Assembly: GCF_003626595.1 (NCBI RefSeq)
Contig: NZ_RBAK01000007.1
Location: 310,001-374,000, forward strand
Source of the DNA: Micromonospora endolithica
Lineage (GTDB): Bacteria > Actinomycetota > Actinomycetes > Mycobacteriales > Micromonosporaceae
Reading direction: 5' to 3'
DNA length: 64,000 nt
In this document: piece after piece, positions 59,854 through 64,000 of the stretch
How positions within the stretch are numbered: position 1 is the first letter of the stretch
Layout: each line of letters begins with the position of its first letter
Translations under genes and position numbers: made by a program
The notes under the pieces: generated by a model
Seen by the model: only the letters and a program-made list of their open reading frames with translations
Told to the model about the DNA's origin: nothing
Databases searched by the model: none

Positions 59854-61129
59854 CCGGCGCGCGGCGGCGACGGCCACGGAGGCCGTCGCCACCGCCGCCG
59901 CCGGGTCGTACGCCCGGATCGTCGCCACCCTGATCCGGGTCACCGGCGACTGGACGCTGGCCGAGGACTGCGCCCAGGAGGCGTTGACGCTGGCGTGGCA
60001 GCGGTGGCCCGCCGAGGGCGTACCGGCCAACCCGGGCGGCTGGCTGATGACGGTGGCCCGCAACCGCGCCCTGGACGTGCTCCGGCGCGCGGCGGTGGAG
60101 CAGCGCAAGCTGCGTGAGCTGGCCGTGCTCGCCCTGACCGGCGCGGGCGACGACGGGCCACCGACGGAGGGGGACATCGTGGACGACCGGCTGCGGCTCG
60201 TCTTCACCTGCTGCCACCCGGCGCTGGCGCTGGAGGCGCGCGTCGCGCTGACCCTGCGTACCGTCTGTGGGGTGCCCACCGCGGACATCGCCCGCGCGCT
60301 GCTGGTCAGCGAGTCGACGATGACCCGTCGGTTGACCCGGGCGAAGACCCGGATCGCGACCGCCGGCATCCCCTACCGGGTGCCCACCGGGCCGGCGCTG
60401 ACCGAACGGCTGCCCGGCGTCCTCGCCGTGTTGTACCTGCTGTTCACCCGGGGCTACGACGCCGACGGCGAGCCGGCCTTCGCCGACGAGGCGATCCGGC
60501 TGGCGCGGCTGCTCGACCGGCTGCTGCCGGGGCGCTCGGAGATCGCCGGCCTGCTGGCCCTGTTCCTGCTCCAGCACTCCCGCCGCGACGCCCGGCGGGA
60601 CGCCGACGGCCGGCTGCTGACGCTGGACCGGCAGGACCGCTCCCGTTGGGACCGGGCGGCCGTCGCCGAAGGGCTGGCCGCGCTGGCCCGGGCCACCGGC
60701 GACGGGCCGTACGCCCTCCAGGCCCGGATCGCCGCGTGCCACGCCACGGCCGTGTCGGTCGCGGCCACCGACTGGGTCGCCGTCGCCCGGGGGTTCGACC
60801 GGTTGGCCGAGGTCCAGCCGTCACCGGTGGTCGCGCTGAACCGGGCGGTGGCGCACGGCTACGCGTACGGGCCGGCGGTGGGGCTGCACCTGCTCGGGGT
60901 CGCCCGCGGTGGCGGGGCGCTGGACGGGTACCCGCTGGCGGTCGCCGTCGAGGCGGACCTGGTGGCCCGCCAGGGTGACCGCCGAAGGGCCGCCGCCCTG
61001 TTCCGGCAGGCCGCCGAGGCCCACACCGGGGCGGAACGCCGGGCGCTGCTCGACCGCGCCGACGACCTCGCGCCCCCGCCTCCGCCGGACGCGGTTCCCG
61101 GGGAAGAGTGGTCATCCGCGCTCGGATAG
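59846..61129 (+). CDS. ECF42-type sigma factor with long C-terminal extension
   Basis: 427 aa. Sigma2 (YARIVATLIRVTGDWTLAEDCAQEALTLAWQRWPAEGVPANPGGWLMTVARNRALDVLRR) and sigma4 (LRTVCGVPTADIARALLVSESTMTRRLTRAKTRI) occupy the first 175 residues. The remaining 250 residues form the SnoaL-free, TPR-like extension (GVLAVLYLLFTRGYDADGEP, LNRAVAHGYAYGPAVGLHLL) that defines the ECF42 group and replaces an anti-sigma factor. It is preceded by the YCII/DGPF gene in an overlapping operon, the standard arrangement. Targets probably include that operon. Confidence 0.95.
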   Translation: MPDRRAAATATEAVATAAAGSYARIVATLIRVTGDWTLAEDCAQEALTLAWQRWPAEGVPANPGGWLMTVARNRALDVLRRAAVEQRKLRELAVLALTGAGDDGPPTEGDIVDDRLRLVFTCCHPALALEARVALTLRTVCGVPTADIARALLVSESTMTRRLTRAKTRIATAGIPYRVPTGPALTERLPGVLAVLYLLFTRGYDADGEPAFADEAIRLARLLDRLLPGRSEIAGLLALFLLQHSRRDARRDADGRLLTLDRQDRSRWDRAAVAEGLAALARATGDGPYALQARIAACHATAVSVAATDWVAVARGFDRLAEVQPSPVVALNRAVAHGYAYGPAVGLHLLGVARGGGALDGYPLAVAVEADLVARQGDRRRAAALFRQAAEAHTGAERRALLDRADDLAPPPPPDAVPGEEWSSALG

Positions 61130-61171
61130 CCAACTCTTTCCCGGGAACTGCTGCGTGCGGCAGCGGATGGG

Positions 61172-61903
61172 CTACGGCTTGCGGTAGACGGAGATGTGGG
61201 AGGGGCTGTCCGGACCGAACGGGGTCCGGTGCCAGTCGGCGTGCCGCTCGGCGAGCCGGAGCCCGGCCCGCTCCGCCAGCTCGTCGACCTGCTCCGGCCA
61301 CAGGTACCGCATCGCGAAGGGACGCAGGTGGACGCCGGCGGAGTCGAACGTGATGGTCTGCCGGACGAACGTCTGCGCCGCGCGGTCGTACTGGTGCAGG
61401 CGGAGGGTGGCCGAATCCTCGGTCACCTCCCGCATCTGGACCTGTTCGTTCCGGTCGAAGTCGGCCGGGTCCGGCACGAACGTCTCGATGACGAACGCGC
61501 CGCCGGGTGCGAGCACCCGGGCGACGTTGCGGAAGCAGTCCGCCTGCCGCTCCGCGTCGACCAGGTTGAACAGGGTGTTGAACACCAGGTACGCCAGCCG
61601 GTAGGGGCCGGTCACCGGCACGTCGGCCATGTCGCCGAGAGCGACCGGGATGCCGTCGCCGCCGGGCTTGGCGCGCATCTTCGCCACCATCTCCGGTGAC
61701 GCCTCGACACCCTCGACGGTGACGCCCCGCTGGGCCAGCGGCAGCGCGACGCGGCCGGTGCCGATCGCGAGTTCCAGGACCGGGCCGCCGTCGGCCAGGT
61801 CGACGAGGAAGTCGACCGCCGGGGCCGGATCGGGGTTGCCGGGACCGTCGTAGCCGGCGGCCCACAGCCGGCCGAAGAGACCGGGATCGTCGAAGACCGA
61901 CAT
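61172..61903 (-). CDS. SAM-dependent methyltransferase (paralogue)
   Basis: 243 aa. Motif I VLELAIGTGRVALPLAQRG, VEASPEMVAKMRAK, and LGDMADVPV. It is aligned throughout with the 54321 protein and ends SPSHISVYRKP. It is convergent with the ECF42 gene. The ATG at 61903 is used because the GTG at 61906 has no better signal. Function unknown; duplication within 7 kb suggests relatively recent amplification. Confidence 0.88.
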   Translation of the reverse strand: MSVFDDPGLFGRLWAAGYDGPGNPDPAPAVDFLVDLADGGPVLELAIGTGRVALPLAQRGVTVEGVEASPEMVAKMRAKPGGDGIPVALGDMADVPVTGPYRLAYLVFNTLFNLVDAERQADCFRNVARVLAPGGAFVIETFVPDPADFDRNEQVQMREVTEDSATLRLHQYDRAAQTFVRQTITFDSAGVHLRPFAMRYLWPEQVDELAERAGLRLAERHADWHRTPFGPDSPSHISVYRKP

Positions 61904-62105
61904 CACCGGCCTCCCCGGGTGGTGCGGTCAGCGGCGCGCTCCGGCGCCGGGATCGCGGAGGTGCACGTACTCACGAAGCCTCGATTCCGTGGGTTGGGGG
62001 TTTCCTACCTGGACGGACCTCGACGCGTGCGACATCGTCGTCTCCCTTCGCTCGGCGTGCCTCCCACCCAACCCGGACCGGACCGCGGCGGCAACCGCAT
62101 TTGCG

Positions 62106-62468
62106 TCAGCTGATGTAGTGCAGGATCACGTTGTGCACGTGGTGGCTCTTCTGGTCGCCCCGGAACTCCACCTCGTAGGTGTGCGTGCCGACGTGGATCG
62201 CGATCGCGCCGGTGGAGAAGAACGAGCCGCCCCACGACTTGTTGCTGACCACACTCACGCTGGTGATCTTCGAGTACGGGATGCTGGTGATCGCGTACCG
62301 CTTGCCGACGAACGAGCGGTCCTGGATGATCACGCGCCGGTCGGTCAGGCCGATGAAGCCGGTGCCGGTTCCGACGGCGTCGTAGACGGCGATGATCCGC
62401 TCACCGTCGAGCAGGCCGCTCTGGATCTGCTGGAACTGTTCCTTGCGGTCGTACGTCGCGTTGGCCAT
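62106..62468 (-). CDS. Bacterial PH-domain protein
   Basis: 120 aa, a single PH-like domain (GLLDGERIIAVYDAVGTGTGFIGLTDRRVIIQDRSFVGKRYAITSIPYSKITSVSV). It has no membrane helix. Such proteins are often short and of unknown role in actinobacteria. ATG 62468 is followed in transcription order by no gene on the same strand before 61903, so it stands alone. The 200 bp between this gene and 61903 show nothing that I can support. Confidence 0.82.
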   Translation of the reverse strand: MANATYDRKEQFQQIQSGLLDGERIIAVYDAVGTGTGFIGLTDRRVIIQDRSFVGKRYAITSIPYSKITSVSVVSNKSWGGSFFSTGAIAIHVGTHTYEVEFRGDQKSHHVHNVILHYIS

Positions 62469-62504
62469 GTTCCCCAGGGTAGGTACGCCCCGCCAACAGC
62501 AAGA

Positions 62505-63386
62505 TCAACCGTGCGCGTCGGTCGCGGCCCGGACGAACGCGCGGACCCGGGCGGTGGTGTTGTCCTCCCGCCAGACCAGGCCACGTTCGATCGGGCGGGC
62601 GTCGTGGATGGGCACGTACGCCACGTCGGGGCGCGGGTAGTACCGGCGGGTGTGCTCGCCCACCGGCAGCACCCCGCGGCCCATCGCGACCAGCGTCAGC
62701 ATCTCGGAGAACGTGTTGCCGGCCGGCCCCCGGGTCACCGCCCGGCCGGCGGGGGTCCGCTCCGGCGTCCGGTCCCGCTTGAACCCGGCCGAGGTCACCG
62801 CCGGGTACTGCACCACCGGATGGTCGCCGAGCACCTCCAGGGAGACCGACGCCTCCCCGGCCAGCGGGCTCCCGGCGGCCACCGCGAGCACGCGGGCCTC
62901 GGTCAGCAGCGCCGGGCCGCACGCCATCCCGTCGAAGGGGTACGCGGCCAGGAGCAGGTCGATCGACCCGTCCACCAGGCTGGGCCGGGAGTCGTAGAGC
63001 TGCACCTCGCGTACCTCGACGGCGCACTCCGGGTGCCGCTCGGTGAACAGGGCCACGGCGCGCAGCAGCACCGGGGCGGTCCACTCACCCAGGAAGGCCA
63101 CCCGCAGGTGACCGGTGACCCCTCGGCCGGCGTCCACCGCCCGGCGTACCGCCTCCTGGATGCCGGTGACCAGCGGCGCCAGGTCGTCGGCGAGCTGCCG
63201 GCCCAACGGGGTCAGCCGCACGACCCGGCTGGTGCGGGCGAACAGCGGGGCACCGACCCGACGCTCCAGCCGCCGGATCACGTGGCTGACCCGTCCGGTG
63301 GTCACGCCCAGGCGGGCGGCCGTCCGGCCGAAGTGCAGTTCCTCGGCGAGGGTCAGGAACGCCTCGATCTCGTACCGCTCCAGCAC
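62505..63386 (-). CDS. LysR-family transcriptional regulator
   Basis: 293 aa from GTG 63386. The helix-turn-helix is EIEAFLTLAEELHFGRTAARLGVTTGRVSHVIRRLERRVGAPLFARTSRVVRLTPLG, with a serine-to-glycine change in the usual AAxxLxxSQ position (TTGRVSH). The effector domain follows (VAFLGEWTAPVLLRAVALF). I chose GTG 63386 because GGAG is about 6 nt upstream and the DNA-binding domain starts at residue 5, as in family members. It is divergent from a VOC-family gene, with a perfect inverted repeat in between. Confidence 0.9.
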   Translation of the reverse strand: MLERYEIEAFLTLAEELHFGRTAARLGVTTGRVSHVIRRLERRVGAPLFARTSRVVRLTPLGRQLADDLAPLVTGIQEAVRRAVDAGRGVTGHLRVAFLGEWTAPVLLRAVALFTERHPECAVEVREVQLYDSRPSLVDGSIDLLLAAYPFDGMACGPALLTEARVLAVAAGSPLAGEASVSLEVLGDHPVVQYPAVTSAGFKRDRTPERTPAGRAVTRGPAGNTFSEMLTLVAMGRGVLPVGEHTRRYYPRPDVAYVPIHDARPIERGLVWREDNTTARVRAFVRAATDAHG

Positions 63387-63395
63387 CGCCACTCC

Positions 63396-63418
63396 ATCGT
63401 TGCCCTGGGGACAACGAT
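63396..63418. promoter_or_regulatory. LysR-type operator between the LysR and VOC genes
   Basis: ATCGTTG-N9-CAACGAT, perfect 7-bp arms, located 10 nt before the LysR start. This size suits a LysR recognition site, controlling itself and probably the VOC gene at 63500. Confidence 0.55.
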
Positions 63419-63499
63419 CGTACGCCGATCGGGTCTTGGTCGGGCGTACCGGAACGGGGATCGTCAGCGGGGCGGACATCCCCGACGAAGGGCGACCTC

Positions 63500-63901
63500 A
63501 TGACCACCGAAACCCTGCGTGTGACCGGCTTCGACCACCTCGTGCTCAACGTCTCCGACGTGGAACGCGCCCTCGACTTCTACTGCGGTCCGCTCGGCCT
63601 CACTCCGGTGCGGGTCGACGAGTGGCGGGCCGGCCAGGTGCCGTTCCCCTCCGTACGCGTCGACCCGGACACCATCGTCGACCTGGTGCGCCGGGACCGG
63701 GGCGAGGCCAACGTCGACCACTTCTGCCTGGTGGTGGCACCACTGGACTGGGCGGCGGTGATCGACTCGGGAACGTTCACCGTCGTCGAGGGCCCGGTCG
63801 GCCGGTTCGGCGCCCGGGGCGAAGCCACCTCGGTCTACGTCCGCGACCCGGACGGCAACGTGGTGGAACTGCGCTGGTACCCGCAGGACGCGTCCGGCTG
63901 A
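63500..63901 (+). CDS. VOC-family protein (glyoxalase/dioxygenase-like)
   Basis: 133 aa with two beta-alpha-beta-beta-beta modules: TGFDHLVLNVSDVERALDFYCGPLGL at the start and NVDHFCLVVAPLD and YVRDPDGNVVELRWYP at the end. The metal ligands expected are H14, H74 and E126 (by position). The family includes glyoxalase I, fosfomycin resistance proteins and extradiol dioxygenases; I cannot decide between these. Likely controlled by the divergent LysR regulator. Confidence 0.88.
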   Translation: MTTETLRVTGFDHLVLNVSDVERALDFYCGPLGLTPVRVDEWRAGQVPFPSVRVDPDTIVDLVRRDRGEANVDHFCLVVAPLDWAAVIDSGTFTVVEGPVGRFGARGEATSVYVRDPDGNVVELRWYPQDASG

Positions 63902-63957
63902 CGGGCCAGCCGACTCACCACGGGTGTGCCGGCGCCCCCGACATCGCGTCGTGCGGC

Positions 63958-63999
63958 TCAGCCCTGCGGCGCCCCGTACGCCTCGGTGGCCGCCGGCTC
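63958..63999 (-). CDS. C-terminal end of a gene running off the window (partial)
   Basis: Minus-strand reading EPAATEAYGAPQG followed by TGA at 63958-63960. The 13 visible codons show no motif. It may be a gene end (the VOC gene is convergent), or a chance open frame. Confidence 0.3.
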   Translation of the reverse strand, partial: EPAATEAYGAPQG

Positions 64000-64000
64000 C

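Overview
The window is about 72% GC and reads as the chromosome of a Micromonospora-like actinobacterium (Micromonosporaceae). I base this on GC-rich codon use, many GTG starts, leaderless starts placed 5-8 nt after TAnnnT -10 boxes, the sucC-sucD-perM-purN-purH order also known from mycobacteria, and short interspersed palindromes of the AAGGGGCCCTT type. I saw no rRNA, tRNA, CRISPR array or biosynthetic gene cluster. The placement rests on sequence character only; no database was searched.

Layout. 1-2154: end of an oligopeptide ABC operon (permease, two ATPases). 2411-3017: on the minus strand, a chorismate mutase gene preceded by what looks like a transcription attenuator (leader peptide with consecutive Phe/Tyr codons, a hairpin, then a terminator). 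3072-9024: pcrA, a membrane-anchored propeller protein and two M23 peptidases. 9329-17062: a cobalamin-binding mutase subunit, sucCD, perM and purNH, with two small membrane-protein genes on the opposite strand. 17182-22944: a second complete oligopeptide ABC operon on the minus strand, with a 27-codon bridging ORF between the two permeases. 23389-27216: folD, mdh and icd.

27645-31922: galT with its DeoR regulator, a sulfurylase-like/APS kinase fusion and a DM13 protein. 32041-35498: two ATPase/permease ABC pairs in one operon. 35662-40495: valS, a DUF1801 protein and a polytopic membrane protein. 40515-46263: a heterodimeric ABC exporter pair, then ogt and an Ada-AlkA fusion whose AlkA domain carries an in-frame palindromic insertion. 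46515-50991: a hypothetical gene, an EamA exporter divergent from a MarR regulator, peptidase E, an exonuclease and ychF.

50973-52842: a decayed integrative element between 18-bp direct repeats, the left one being the last codons of ychF. It holds an integrase fragment, a HAD hydrolase, a regulator fragment and a small membrane protein. 52926-64000: accessory and regulatory genes, including a lipoprotein, YCII and methyltransferase genes, a SigE-family sigma factor with a probable membrane partner, an ECF42-type sigma factor with its DGPF protein, a PH-domain protein, and a LysR regulator divergent from a VOC protein.

How the genes connect: central carbon metabolism is over-represented (sucCD, mdh, icd, mutase subunit), next to purine and folate one-carbon genes (purN, purH, folD), and two peptide importers bracket the housekeeping block. 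The most interesting signals are the putative Phe/Tyr attenuator, the ychF attachment site, the bridging ORF in the opp operon, the palindrome inside alkA, and the family of gene-border palindromes.
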